From IMG/VR virus record IMGVR_UViG_3300042384_000211, positions 62,001 to 126,000 of that record: a stretch of DNA of 64,000 nucleotides. The stretch is one strand, 5' to 3'. The translations under genes were made by a program, and so were the position numbers. The notes below the pieces were generated by a model. It was given only the letters and a program-made list of their open reading frames with translations, did not search any database and was not told where the DNA came from. Below are positions 40,244-48,281 of the stretch, one piece after another (the first letter of the stretch is position 1; each line of letters starts with the position of its first letter). The DNA comes from a virus.

Positions 40244-40453
40244 TTATATATTACGCACTGCGTATTCTGAAATCTTACGTTCAATCATACCAGGGATACT
40301 CAGCGCAGGCCATTCAAGTTCAAACGGGCAAGGTGTATCTCCCCACGAACCAGTTGTGATAAACTGTTTGTAAACTGCCAAGTCTGCTTTCTTAGTTGGG
40401 TCAAACTTGCGTTTTACAAAAGCATTTTGCATCGAATAAAGTGTATTAACCAT
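40244..40453 (-). CDS. Hypothetical early phage protein
   Basis: Start set at ATG 40453 (MVNTLYSMQNAFVKRKFDP), which has GGAA six bases upstream. Two earlier in-frame ATGs (40465, 40483) are possible, but the 40483 one abuts the -10 box of its promoter and could not be on the transcript. The product (69 residues) has an N-terminal basic helix and ends AVRNI. No family recognised. Confidence 0.6.
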   Translation of the reverse strand: MVNTLYSMQNAFVKRKFDPTKKADLAVYKQFITTGSWGDTPCPFELEWPALSIPGMIERKISEYAVRNI

Positions 40454-40483
40454 TGCTTGTTCCATTGTGTTAGTGTTTAACAT

Positions 40484-40512
40484 AGTATACAGTCCTTTTT
40501 AATAAAAGTCAA
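40484..40512 (-). promoter_or_regulatory. Sigma-70 promoter
   Basis: Minus strand TTGACT (40512-40507), 17 bases, TATACT (40489-40484). The -35 overlaps the stop codon of the gene upstream. Confidence 0.75.
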
Positions 40513-40682
40513 TATGTTTCTTTGGTAATGTAAAATTCAGTAGTAGGATACTTTTCTTTAAATTCGTCAGTAGCAACGTATTGATTTAACCCAGTCATAT
40601 TAAAGAATTGTTTATGGAATGCTGTCTTGTGTGTTTCTTTAACTGATACTGTTAGGTATACCGAAGTTGCTTTGCCTGCCAT
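40509..40682 (-). CDS. Small hypothetical protein, 57 aa
   Basis: A 57-residue ORF (MAGKATSVYLTVSVKETHKTAFHKQFFNM...) with a strong ribosome site (AAGGAGAACTAAT). It begins 2 bases after the gene at 40684. Mixed alpha/beta character, ending EFYITKETY. Function unknown. Confidence 0.7.
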   Translation of the reverse strand: MAGKATSVYLTVSVKETHKTAFHKQFFNMTGLNQYVATDEFKEKYPTTEFYITKETY

Positions 40683-40683
40683 A

Positions 40684-40887
40684 TTAGTTCTCCTTATTGT
40701 TATCGCGTTCGCGTAAAATTACTAAAATAGCCTGTGACATCATTTCTAATTCAACATTATTAAACTCGAACTCTTCCAACCAATTGATGCAGTTGGTAAT
40801 AGCAGAGTCCTCACCTTGAATTGCAATGTCAGCATCAAAGATTGCCTGACTGATATTATTAGTAATAATCATATCATCAATATTCAT
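40684..40887 (-). CDS. Hypothetical early phage protein
   Basis: A 67-residue protein, acidic, helical (AIFDADIAIQGEDSAITNCINWLEEFEFNNVELEMMSQAILVILRER). Its ATG overlaps the upstream stop (TAATG). No known family. Confidence 0.65.
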   Translation of the reverse strand: MNIDDMIITNNISQAIFDADIAIQGEDSAITNCINWLEEFEFNNVELEMMSQAILVILRERDNNKEN

Positions 40888-41159
40888 TATACTGCCTCCA
40901 ACATACTAGCTGGTACACGATACGCACCTAGTGGAGTATCTACAACAATATTTTTAATAGCAAGTTTGCGCACTGTGCCTGTGATTGTTTGGCCGCTACG
41001 TGAGCTAGCAAAACGAACTTTGTCACCAACAGACAAGCTACGTTTAGTTGCTTTGCCTAAGTTTAAACGAGCATACTTAACAGCATCAATAATGCTGGCT
41101 AATTCTTCGCTGGTAAAAGTACCTTGAATTAAAGCAGTAGTAATTTGTTTAGCGTTCAT
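40887..41159 (-). CDS. KOW/SH3-like small protein
   Basis: A 90-residue protein. An N-terminal helical half precedes SVGDKVRFASSRSGQTITGTVRKLAIKNIVVDTPLGAYRVPASML, which has the strand pattern of a small SH3/KOW-like barrel, often nucleic acid or protein binding. First gene after the consensus promoter at 41193-41221 and the shared leader. Function inferred weakly. Confidence 0.65.
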   Translation of the reverse strand: MNAKQITTALIQGTFTSEELASIIDAVKYARLNLGKATKRSLSVGDKVRFASSRSGQTITGTVRKLAIKNIVVDTPLGAYRVPASMLEAV

Positions 41160-41192
41160 TTATTGCTCCTGTGTTGTTAGTGTATGTATAGC

Positions 41193-41221
41193 ATTATACA
41201 GTCATTTTACCAAAATGTCAA
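41193..41221 (-). promoter_or_regulatory. Sigma-70 promoter, repeated leader module
   Basis: Minus strand TTGACA (41221-41216), 17 bases, TATAAT (41198-41193), followed by the same leader as near 1.6 kb. Confidence 0.9.
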
Positions 41222-41613
41222 CCAAAAAGTGCTAATTCCTGCAATACTTCATCAAATTCTTTAGCATAACTGTATGGTAGACCTAACTTGTAGCAGATGT
41301 AATCACCACCGTACATTTTATCTGAGTCTGTAAGAGCCAAACCTTCAACAATCCATCTAATAGATTGTTTACGTGAGTTACTAATTGACTCTAAAGAAGT
41401 AACATGTTTTTCAAAACTAGCGATTGCCTGTTGTTCACGGGTTTGTTCTTCTTTGACTGCAACATCAAGTTCACCCAATAAACGTTCCCAAATCAACTGT
41501 TTGCCTGCGGCATCAATGTTGGTCCATTCTTCCCAAAAGTATTCATCTGGGCGTGAACCACGTGCATCTTTGTGCAGGTCGCTAACTAGGTTTTCATCAA
41601 ATGTATATGTCAT
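41218..41613 (-). CDS. Hypothetical early phage protein
   Basis: Start placed at ATG 41613 (MTYTFDENLVSDLHKDARG), with GGAG six bases before it. The longer start at 41625 contains this ribosome site. The 131-residue product is acidic and helical (IDAAGKQLIWERLLGELDVAVKEEQTREQQ...). It is driven by the promoter at 41646-41674. Function unknown. Confidence 0.7.
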   Translation of the reverse strand: MTYTFDENLVSDLHKDARGSRPDEYFWEEWTNIDAAGKQLIWERLLGELDVAVKEEQTREQQAIASFEKHVTSLESISNSRKQSIRWIVEGLALTDSDKMYGGDYICYKLGLPYSYAKEFDEVLQELALFG

Positions 41614-41645
41614 AGTGTGCTCCATTGCTTTAGTGTATAAGTGCT

Positions 41646-41674
41646 ATTATACAGTCATTAGACCAAAAAGTCAA
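41646..41674 (-). promoter_or_regulatory. Sigma-70 promoter, divergent pair (left)
   Basis: Minus strand TTGACT (41674-41669), 17 bases, TATAAT (41651-41646). Back to back with the plus-strand promoter at 41688-41716. Confidence 0.85.
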
Positions 41675-41687
41675 CCAAAATATTCTA

Positions 41688-41716
41688 TTGACTTTAGAGT
41701 AATATGAGTATATAAT
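41688..41716 (+). promoter_or_regulatory. Sigma-70 promoter, divergent pair (right), leaderless geometry
   Basis: TTGACT (41688-41693), 17 bases, TATAAT (41711-41716), then ACAAGT and ATG at 41723. It heads a seven-gene operon. Confidence 0.88.
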
Positions 41717-41722
41717 ACAAGT

Positions 41723-41950
41723 ATGAAAATCCTATTAGAACACGAAGGCAAGCACTTAGTAATGAGTGTTGTGCATAATGACAGTCACGCCGACGATATG
41801 CGTTGGGATATCTTTGTCAACGACATGGCAGAAGAACTAGCCCATAGAAAGGGTGTTAAGCGTATGAGCTATAGCACTTGGCACTGGGATGAACGTAAAC
41901 ACGTTGAAGCAGAAGAATATATCACATACTTTTATTTGAAGCACGAATGA
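41723..41950 (+). CDS. Small early protein, C-terminal TxFxLK family
   Basis: A 75-residue acidic protein (MKILLEHEGKHLVMSVVHND...), ending AEEYITYFYLKHE. The end shares the pattern E/D-x-x-T-x-F-x-L-K with 41947, 42371 and 44193. It is the first gene after a promoter spaced exactly for a leaderless transcript, with no ribosome site. The next gene overlaps it by 4 bases. Function unknown. Confidence 0.75.
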   Translation: MKILLEHEGKHLVMSVVHNDSHADDMRWDIFVNDMAEELAHRKGVKRMSYSTWHWDERKHVEAEEYITYFYLKHE

Positions 41951-42150
41951 AGATTAGCATTAAACAATTAACCTATCCTGAGATCGATCAGCGTATGCAG
42001 TGGCTTGAGAATAACGTTGGCCCACGTAGGTATGTGCTACATAATCAAACAGGCGGACATGGATGGTGGTATTACAGTCCTGATAGAGTTATAGAAATAG
42101 AAAATGAGCAGTGGGCCACGATGTTTTTGTTAAAGTTTAGTAGTAGATGA
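41947..42150 (+). CDS. Small early protein, C-terminal TxFxLK family
   Basis: A 67-residue protein (MKISIKQLTYPEIDQRMQWLENNV...), C-terminus IENEQWATMFLLKFSSR. Its start overlaps the upstream stop by 4 bases. It has a His/Gly/Trp-rich turn (GGHGWWYY). Same family signature as 41723, 42371 and 44193. Function unknown. Confidence 0.75.
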   Translation: MKISIKQLTYPEIDQRMQWLENNVGPRRYVLHNQTGGHGWWYYSPDRVIEIENEQWATMFLLKFSSR

Positions 42151-42374
42151 AAATAACCATGCAGGAGTTTGAGAAATTTGAACAAGAGTTCATATTTGAC
42201 TTAATTAAAAATCCACACTATCGTCTCGGGCAGGCAGTTATTAACACCTATCCCAAGATCAGTCGTAGTATGGAAGATGATGGTGACCTTGGTTATATGC
42301 AATGGCAAGAATTGTGGGAGTGTAAAGATCGTAAACGTGTATTAGAGATAATTGATTGGTATATTATTAAATGA
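42147..42374 (+). CDS. Small hypothetical early protein
   Basis: A 75-residue protein (MKITMQEFEKFEQEFIFDLIKNPHYRLGQAV...), helical, with a WECKDRKRVLEIIDWY end. It does not share the TxFxLK ending. Overlaps both neighbours by 4 bases in an operon. Function unknown. Confidence 0.7.
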   Translation: MKITMQEFEKFEQEFIFDLIKNPHYRLGQAVINTYPKISRSMEDDGDLGYMQWQELWECKDRKRVLEIIDWYIIK

Positions 42375-42607
42375 GTTTACTAGACGGTGCTAACGGACGT
42401 AGGTTTATCGCCTCGGGTCCATTTGATGACGAAATGCCTTGGCACTATCTTGTTATTGCTGATATTAGTTATTGGCTAAAACATGAACCAGAGATCTATG
42501 CGTGGATGGATGATAATTTACCTAGAGGCAGGTTACACCAACAGGGTATGACTTTGGAATTTGAAACTGATGAACAAGTAACTTTGTTTGTCTTGAGGTG
42601 GGCATGA
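42371..42607 (+). CDS. Small early protein, C-terminal TxFxLK family
   Basis: A 78-residue protein (MSLLDGANGRRFIASGPFDDEMPWHY...) ending ETDEQVTLFVLRWA. The C-terminal pattern matches 41947 and 44193. Its stop overlaps the methyltransferase start (ATGA). Function unknown. Confidence 0.75.
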   Translation: MSLLDGANGRRFIASGPFDDEMPWHYLVIADISYWLKHEPEIYAWMDDNLPRGRLHQQGMTLEFETDEQVTLFVLRWA

Positions 42608-43722
42608 TAACAGATTTACATCGTACTTGGGGAGTAGTGCAGTACGCAACTCAACCGCAGTTTACCTGCTACGAATCAGTGCAGGATCGATTAGACACCT
42701 ATACAAAAGAACAGTATCTTAAAGATCCAGAAGCAACGGTACAGCAGGTGTTTGACATCTATCGTAGCATTAACATTACGCCGATTGTTTATTACACAGA
42801 AGAAGGATTAATAGCTGCTATTAAAGATTTGTCTGAGACTGTTACAAATAGTGTTAAGAATAATGTTATCAACTTAGGCAACAATCAAGGACAGGGTATT
42901 AATAGATTCTTGTTCCCAAATATGATGACTGCCGAACCCAAAGGTCGTGGCAGTAATAGTCTTAAAGATCGCTTCTTAAATGATGCAAAATTACGTCGTG
43001 CTATCAATTTATGCTTTGAATACAGAGAAGGTAACAATCTAGTTAGCCCAACTGCACTGCGTCGTGCTTTGGAGTTAGTCACAGGTGAGAATGTACAGAA
43101 CTTTAAGAGTTTAAATGCACGTGCTATCGTAGAACACTTATGCCCTGTGCTATGGGGCAATGTCTATGACTACAGTGCGGGCTATGGCGGACGCATGCTG
43201 GGTATAACAACCAGTAACATGCGTTATAACTACCAATGTATCGATCCTAACACAGAAACAGTCAAGCACTTAACATACTTGAGCGAGTTAATAGAACAAG
43301 CAGTGGGTAATCGTGGATTAATTACACAGGCAGTTAGTGAAGAATACGAACCTGTTGATGTCGACCTTGCGTTTAGTAGCCCGCCATACTTTAACCTAGA
43401 AAAGTACAGTGATGAACCAACACAGTGCATGGTTCGTTATACTACATTAGATGAATGGTTTGAGGGCTATGTTGTGCCCACTATGCGGAACATCTACAAA
43501 GGCTTAAACCCAGACGGTGTGTTTGCTACTAACATTGCAGACTACAAGTCATATGGTAATAAAGAATACTTTGTATGCGAACGTTGGATCGCTACTGCCG
43601 AGAAGTTAGGCTTTAAACATTCGGGCACGATTAAGATGATGCTTAACACTCGCCCAGGTGTAGGCAACGATAAGACTGCTGGGCGTGAAAAATGGGAGGG
43701 AGTATATGTCTTTACAAAATAA
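42604..43722 (+). CDS. DNA methyltransferase (N4-cytosine or N6-adenine)
   Basis: Start placed at ATG 42604, which overlaps the stop of the previous gene. The 372-residue product has the SAM motif I DYSAGYGGRMLG and the catalytic motif IV FSSPPYFNLEKY in the order of amino-methyltransferases, with ASSxPPY-type chemistry. The N-terminal 190 residues have no motif and may bind DNA. No restriction enzyme is nearby, so it is likely an orphan enzyme that protects phage DNA or alters host regulation. Target base not determined. Confidence 0.87.
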   Translation: MITDLHRTWGVVQYATQPQFTCYESVQDRLDTYTKEQYLKDPEATVQQVFDIYRSINITPIVYYTEEGLIAAIKDLSETVTNSVKNNVINLGNNQGQGINRFLFPNMMTAEPKGRGSNSLKDRFLNDAKLRRAINLCFEYREGNNLVSPTALRRALELVTGENVQNFKSLNARAIVEHLCPVLWGNVYDYSAGYGGRMLGITTSNMRYNYQCIDPNTETVKHLTYLSELIEQAVGNRGLITQAVSEEYEPVDVDLAFSSPPYFNLEKYSDEPTQCMVRYTTLDEWFEGYVVPTMRNIYKGLNPDGVFATNIADYKSYGNKEYFVCERWIATAEKLGFKHSGTIKMMLNTRPGVGNDKTAGREKWEGVYVFTK

Positions 43723-44200
43723 TACAATATTTTTAGATATGGACGGAGTGGTAGCAGACTTTGATGCTTATGCTAAAAAGGTAGTAGGCTACAGTACATC
43801 AGGTGGCAAAAGGTATCCATTAGAAGATTGGTCTAAGATAGCCGCTAATCCAAGATTTTACTATGAATTAGATATATGCCCTTGGGCCAATCCGTTAGTT
43901 GATGCGTGTGTAGAGTTAGCTGCTGATGTTAAATTTTTAACTGCTATACCCAGAGCTAATGATGTGCCTTGGTGCTTTTCAGATAAAGTATTATGGGCAC
44001 AAGAACGTTGGCCTAATATTCCTGTATGGTTTGGACCATATAGTCAAGACAAACATCATCACTGCAGGACTGGTGACATTCTTATTGACGATCGAGATGA
44101 CAATATTAACGATTGGTGCCGGGCAGGCGGGCAGGGTATACTGTTTCAAGGTGATGTAACCGACACTATCAACAAATTGAAAGAAATAATACGTGGCTAA
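43706..44200 (+). CDS. 5'(3')-deoxyribonucleotidase-like HAD phosphatase
   Basis: Start placed at ATG 43706 (MSLQNNTIFLDMDGVVADF), overlapping the methyltransferase by 17 bases, with GGGAGGGAG upstream. The 164-residue product has the HAD motif DMDGVVADFDAY, the second motif FLTAIPRAN, a Lys in QDKHHHC, and DILIDDRDDN. This matches phage deoxyribonucleotidase-type HAD enzymes that dephosphorylate dNMPs. It fits a nucleotide-pool role with nrdA/B. Confidence 0.85.
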   Translation: MSLQNNTIFLDMDGVVADFDAYAKKVVGYSTSGGKRYPLEDWSKIAANPRFYYELDICPWANPLVDACVELAADVKFLTAIPRANDVPWCFSDKVLWAQERWPNIPVWFGPYSQDKHHHCRTGDILIDDRDDNINDWCRAGGQGILFQGDVTDTINKLKEIIRG

Positions 44201-44459
44201 AACAATCACACTAAGTTTAGACAATTGGCATAAACTTCAAGAGAAGATCGTAGAGGATCATGGTCGTACTACATTACTAATCAGCTGGAGACTACGTGAT
44301 ACTTTGGGATTTACTGCACGCGAGCATATAGATTATGCACATGATGATTGGAAAAAGACTCATACTATTCGGTTGGATTTTTGGGATGATGCTATGCAGA
44401 CTTTGTTTCTATTGAAGTACAGTGATTATCTAAAGACTCAAGATAAGCAAGACGTTTAG
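44193..44459 (+). CDS. Small early protein, C-terminal TxFxLK family
   Basis: An 88-residue protein starting at GTG 44193, overlapping the nucleotidase stop. It ends FWDDAMQTLFLLKYSDYLKTQDKQDV, sharing the QTLFLLKYS signature with 41723, 41947 and 42371. It runs 68 bases into the convergent metallopeptidase gene. Function unknown. Confidence 0.75.
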   Translation: MAKTITLSLDNWHKLQEKIVEDHGRTTLLISWRLRDTLGFTAREHIDYAHDDWKKTHTIRLDFWDDAMQTLFLLKYSDYLKTQDKQDV

Positions 44460-45042
44460 TAATCTTTTTAAGCAGACGTCGCACTATCCAATGGTCCGCG
44501 CCAAATGTTCTACGGTAATTGTCTAAATCTAAACTGGTATGCTGTTTGGTAAGATAAAATCTAACTGCTATGTTTACTGAGAAAGCATCTATTTCATCCA
44601 TCTGACCTAAATATTCTTGATCATCATGTAGTTCGAGGTCTTGCTCAAGACTTCGATATGGTGCAGCTAATCCATAGTTTCTTGCGCGATATTGATAAGC
44701 ATGTTGATATTCGTGGGTCTCTGCTTCGATAATTTCTAATGCCAATTTATCAGCTATTGCAGCTGTTATCAGCCATTTACTGTCTAAAGAATGATTAATA
44801 AACAAAGAAAACCTAATAGGCTTCTCACCTTGCTCATCACGCCATACATCATATAATGCCGCTATGGTAAAGTCGCCGGCGGCTAACACAGTGCTGTAGG
44901 CAACGTCAAGTTTAATTTTATGTCGTTTATTGAGAAACTTGCCCAGACGTCGAGTAAATTTTTTAGGAGTTGTAGTTAATCCAGCATGCTGTCCTAACCA
45001 ATGAGTAATTATATTATACTCAATGATTGGGTCTATTAGCAT
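44392..45042 (-). CDS. Putative zinc metallopeptidase
   Basis: A 216-residue protein with ALEIIEAETHEYQHAYQYRARNYG, an E-x-x-H-E-x-x-H zinc-peptidase-like motif (HEYQH) near residue 115. It lacks a signal peptide. It overlaps the convergent plus-strand gene by 68 bases. The start couples to the structural gene upstream (TAATG), so a prohead or virion maturation protease is one option. A metal-binding but non-proteolytic role is also possible. Confidence 0.65.
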   Translation of the reverse strand: MLIDPIIEYNIITHWLGQHAGLTTTPKKFTRRLGKFLNKRHKIKLDVAYSTVLAAGDFTIAALYDVWRDEQGEKPIRFSLFINHSLDSKWLITAAIADKLALEIIEAETHEYQHAYQYRARNYGLAAPYRSLEQDLELHDDQEYLGQMDEIDAFSVNIAVRFYLTKQHTSLDLDNYRRTFGADHWIVRRLLKKITKRLAYLESLDNHCTSIETKSA

Positions 45043-46586
45043 TAACTTCCGCCGAGTAAAGCACTGGCACTGCCTAAACTGTTGATAGATCCAGCACTTG
45101 GTAAGTTTTTAAAAGGAGTTTCACCAAAATTCGGAGGCTTAATACCATTGGCCATCATTAAAGATTTGTTTTTACCTTCTGCTAGACTTGCTACAATAGC
45201 ATCGCCATAATGACTGTCTGTATTGGCCATAGTTTTTAGTATATCAGCAACACCACCAGATCCGGCAGATCCGATAGAGGCCGCGCCATACTTGTGTAGG
45301 CCAGTAGCAAATGTTAGACTTGTACTTAAGTTGGTTCCTGGTAAACTAGATAAGTCTATCCCAACGTTGCCCAACAATACCTGTGTCTTAGTTAACGAAT
45401 TCTCTAAAGCAGTAATCTGTGCTGGTGTTATATTATTTCCAGATGCAGCTAAAGCTGCCAATTCTGGGCCGCCACTAACTGCATGAGTAAAATCGGTGAT
45501 ACTAGGCAACCCATCAGCACCATTTAAAGACGATACCCCAAATCCACTGCCTGTTAGATTTTTTATGTCGGGTGCTAGCCCAGCTGTAAATGAGGATAGA
45601 TCAGATGCAGCAGAATTCAATTTAGGTATACTGGGTATTTCAATATTGTTTAACATTCCTGCTGCAGCTGAAGGACTAGGAAAGCTAGCACCAAGATCGC
45701 TAAATTTAGTTGCTATACCCGACAGTCCGCCAGTTAGTCCTGCTACTGAACTAGGGCCAGCAAGTTTAGTAATGTCAGTTAGATCATTTAAATTTTGAAT
45801 ACCACCTGGAGGATTAATTCCCAATTGACCTGTAACATCTTTAAGAATTTTTGGATCACTGATAGAACTTAATGTTTTAGTAATAGTTGCACTGTATACC
45901 GGATCGTCCATGCTGTCTAAATCTACACCATTTGCTGCCAATGCTTGATTTAACCCTGAAAAATTACCAAGTTTAGAACTTTTTAATTTGTCAACTAATC
46001 CAGCAGCTGATCCTATGCTGCTAGGATTAGCCATATCAAAACAAGGGCCTGCCGCAGTCATAGCACTTGCAGCCGCTGATAAACTTCCAAACTGAGAATC
46101 AAGTCCACGAGTAGCCATAGAACTCATGTTAGTAACACCAGACCCAAAATCAGAGAATTTGGAACCTGCTAAAAACTTTTCTACAGATTTGATTTCTGTA
46201 GCATCCTGTATGTGTCCTTGTGCCTGACTAATAATAGCACCAAAGTTACCTAAATTGCTACTTCCGGGAGATCCTGTAACACCCATACTGGACTGTAGAC
46301 TAGTTAAGTTAGTTAATGCGGCGTTGGCACTACCAGCCGATCCACTAATTCCTTCTATCCAGCCTGCTTGAGTACTGTTTGCTAGATTGCTATGGAACCT
46401 TAAATTATCCATTGCACCTGTGACTGTGGGAGCTAACGTTAGAGCTTCACCTTTGTCGATGCCAACCATTGCTGTGAGTGTTGCAGGAGTTATACTACTA
46501 GCAGGAGTAGCTAAACTTAACTTTAAATTTTCAGCAACAACACTGCCAGCTTTTGCTGTTACTAAACTATAGTCTTTTTCGGACAT
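45042..46586 (-). CDS. Ala/Ser/Gly-rich structural protein
   Basis: A 514-residue low-complexity protein rich in Ala, Ser, Gly and Leu (ASSITPATLTAMVGIDKGEALTLAPTV...). There is no signal peptide and no enzyme motif. Leu-x-x-Leu segments suggest helices that bundle into a long particle component. It is coupled to the metallopeptidase-like gene. A virion or internal-capsid protein is a reasonable inference. Confidence 0.6.
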   Translation of the reverse strand: MSEKDYSLVTAKAGSVVAENLKLSLATPASSITPATLTAMVGIDKGEALTLAPTVTGAMDNLRFHSNLANSTQAGWIEGISGSAGSANAALTNLTSLQSSMGVTGSPGSSNLGNFGAIISQAQGHIQDATEIKSVEKFLAGSKFSDFGSGVTNMSSMATRGLDSQFGSLSAAASAMTAAGPCFDMANPSSIGSAAGLVDKLKSSKLGNFSGLNQALAANGVDLDSMDDPVYSATITKTLSSISDPKILKDVTGQLGINPPGGIQNLNDLTDITKLAGPSSVAGLTGGLSGIATKFSDLGASFPSPSAAAGMLNNIEIPSIPKLNSAASDLSSFTAGLAPDIKNLTGSGFGVSSLNGADGLPSITDFTHAVSGGPELAALAASGNNITPAQITALENSLTKTQVLLGNVGIDLSSLPGTNLSTSLTFATGLHKYGAASIGSAGSGGVADILKTMANTDSHYGDAIVASLAEGKNKSLMMANGIKPPNFGETPFKNLPSAGSINSLGSASALLGGS

Positions 46587-46598
46587 ATCTGCTTAATC

Positions 46599-46910
46599 CT
46601 AAATTATAATTCCGCCTGCACTAACTGGTTCAATTCCAGTAGTTGTTTGAATGTAATGATTTTTGATAGCATCAATAGTCACGCTGTGTATCATTACATG
46701 GCCTTTGTCGAGAGTTATACTCTTATTTAAGTCACTGGTAAACAGACTTTGCATTAGGCCTATTCCTTGTTGACTTGGCATTACTGTACATGGTTTACTT
46801 ACTATGAAACTACCTGCATTTTCTTCAATAATTTTAGCAACAATTTCGTCACCGTTAACTAATTTAAAACTTACTACTGTATCTTTTGCGTAACCTTGTT
46901 TCTCAAGCAT
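46599..46910 (-). CDS. Sm-like phage protein
   Basis: A 103-residue protein. TVVSFKLVNGDEIVAKIIEENAGSFIVSKPCTVMP has the strand pattern of an Sm/Lsm-like barrel, as in Hfq. The rest (MIHSVTIDAIKNHYIQTTTGIE) is variable. It overlaps the glutaredoxin stop by 8 bases. RNA binding would be consistent but is not shown. Confidence 0.6.
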   Translation of the reverse strand: MLEKQGYAKDTVVSFKLVNGDEIVAKIIEENAGSFIVSKPCTVMPSQQGIGLMQSLFTSDLNKSITLDKGHVMIHSVTIDAIKNHYIQTTTGIEPVSAGGIII

Positions 46911-47160
46911 TTGTTGCTCCTATGCGTTCTTGAATTTGTTCAGCGTTTAATTTAGCTAAACCTTGATATCCACCTTCTACTAACAAACGACCATTGTTGT
47001 AGATCTGTGGGGCTGTGCGGTGACCCTCATTGATCAACCATTCACGTGCTTCTGGGTCTTCATCGATTTTAATTTCTTCGTAGGCAAACCCATTAGTCTT
47101 TAAGTAGTGTTTTGCTTGATCGCAAAACGGACAATTGTTTTTACTATATACTGTTAACAT
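46903..47160 (-). CDS. Glutaredoxin
   Basis: Start placed at ATG 47160 (MLTVYSKNNCPFCDQAKHYL). The longer reading overlaps nrdB by 170 bases. The 85-residue product has the CPFC active site and a cis-Pro region (HRTAPQIYNNGRLLVEGGYQGL). It is likely the reductant for ribonucleotide reductase next door. Ribosome site AGAGAGAAG. Confidence 0.93.
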   Translation of the reverse strand: MLTVYSKNNCPFCDQAKHYLKTNGFAYEEIKIDEDPEAREWLINEGHRTAPQIYNNGRLLVEGGYQGLAKLNAEQIQERIGATNA

Positions 47161-47170
47161 TTCTTCTCTC

Positions 47171-48271
47171 TTATAATTCTGGTAGTTCATCGTAGTTGAG
47201 AACTTCGGACATTGCTCCCAATACATAGTTAGTGCTTTCGCTTTCTTGTAGAGCTGTTTGTTTCTTACTTGTGTCGCTGTGCTTGTTAAACCAAGGAATA
47301 GGTGTTGTTTTAGGCGCAGGTTGGTTGTAACGTATGCCAATTTGTTTTAGTGCATCAACGGCTGTATAATCAACAAAATCCTTCAAAATATTAGCGTTTA
47401 GACCAATAACTGGGCCCATTTTGAATAGATAATCGGCCCAATCTTTCTCTTCTTTGATAACTGACATATACATAGCGTATACTTCATCTTCACATTCTGC
47501 TTTAATATCAGCAAAGCGTGGGTCTTCTTTGACCACTTGGTTGATCAAGAACGCTGTCCATTCTTTGTGTAGTAACTCATCTTGTAGGATCAAGCTGATA
47601 ATGTTACCGTTGCCGATAAAGATCTTGTTCTCAACCATGGCCAAACTAGTAGCAAACGATACCATAAAGCGGAATGCTTCTAGACCGTAGCTGGCATGTA
47701 GAGCTAACCAGATAGCTTTGATATGTTCTTTTTCACTAACTTGCTCACCTAACTCTTTACGGCAGTTGATTTGATGTAGAGCATCGTAGTAATTGCCAAT
47801 GTTACTGGCCATGCCAACAATTTCTTGTGTATCATGGATAGTGTTGAATACATCTTTAGGCACATTGTAGATGTTACGGATAATATGACTGTAGCTTTTA
47901 CTGTGAATGTTAGTTTCAAAGAAACTCCAGTTACTAATTAAAGCCTCTAATTCTGGTAAACTTACCACCGGTCCAAACACCTGATTAGGCGCACGCCCTT
48001 GCAGACTGTCAAGAGCTGTTTGACGTAGTAGGTTACTGGTAAAGATATGCTTAACTGCATCTGACGCATCTTTGAAGTCGTTTGAATCTTTACTTAGACT
48101 AACTTCTTCTGGTTGCCAAAAGAATCCCCTGGCAGTAGCTTCAAAGTTGGCGATTTTATTATACTTAACTTCCTCAAATCTCTGAATGACCACCGGGCCT
48201 GCTGGATCTAAGAACATCTTACGCTGTAAGTAATTTGACGGGGTACTCAAATCATATTGCTGTCTACTCAT
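47171..48271 (-). CDS. nrdB: Ribonucleotide reductase beta subunit, class Ia-like
   Basis: A 366-residue radical-generating subunit. Metal ligand Asp in SDAVKHIFTSNL, Glu and His in FFETNIHSKSYSHIIRNIY (Tyr of the radical follows), Glu in LEAFRFMVSFA, and Glu-His in DELLHKEW. Compared with the T4 pattern FSETIHSRSY there is one extra residue between the Glu and His in the third motif. It ends in YVLGAMSEVLNYDELPEL, the tail that binds NrdA. A GIY-YIG endonuclease gene separates it from nrdA. Confidence 0.95.
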   Translation of the reverse strand: MSRQQYDLSTPSNYLQRKMFLDPAGPVVIQRFEEVKYNKIANFEATARGFFWQPEEVSLSKDSNDFKDASDAVKHIFTSNLLRQTALDSLQGRAPNQVFGPVVSLPELEALISNWSFFETNIHSKSYSHIIRNIYNVPKDVFNTIHDTQEIVGMASNIGNYYDALHQINCRKELGEQVSEKEHIKAIWLALHASYGLEAFRFMVSFATSLAMVENKIFIGNGNIISLILQDELLHKEWTAFLINQVVKEDPRFADIKAECEDEVYAMYMSVIKEEKDWADYLFKMGPVIGLNANILKDFVDYTAVDALKQIGIRYNQPAPKTTPIPWFNKHSDTSKKQTALQESESTNYVLGAMSEVLNYDELPEL

Positions 48272-48281
48272 ATTTTCCTCA

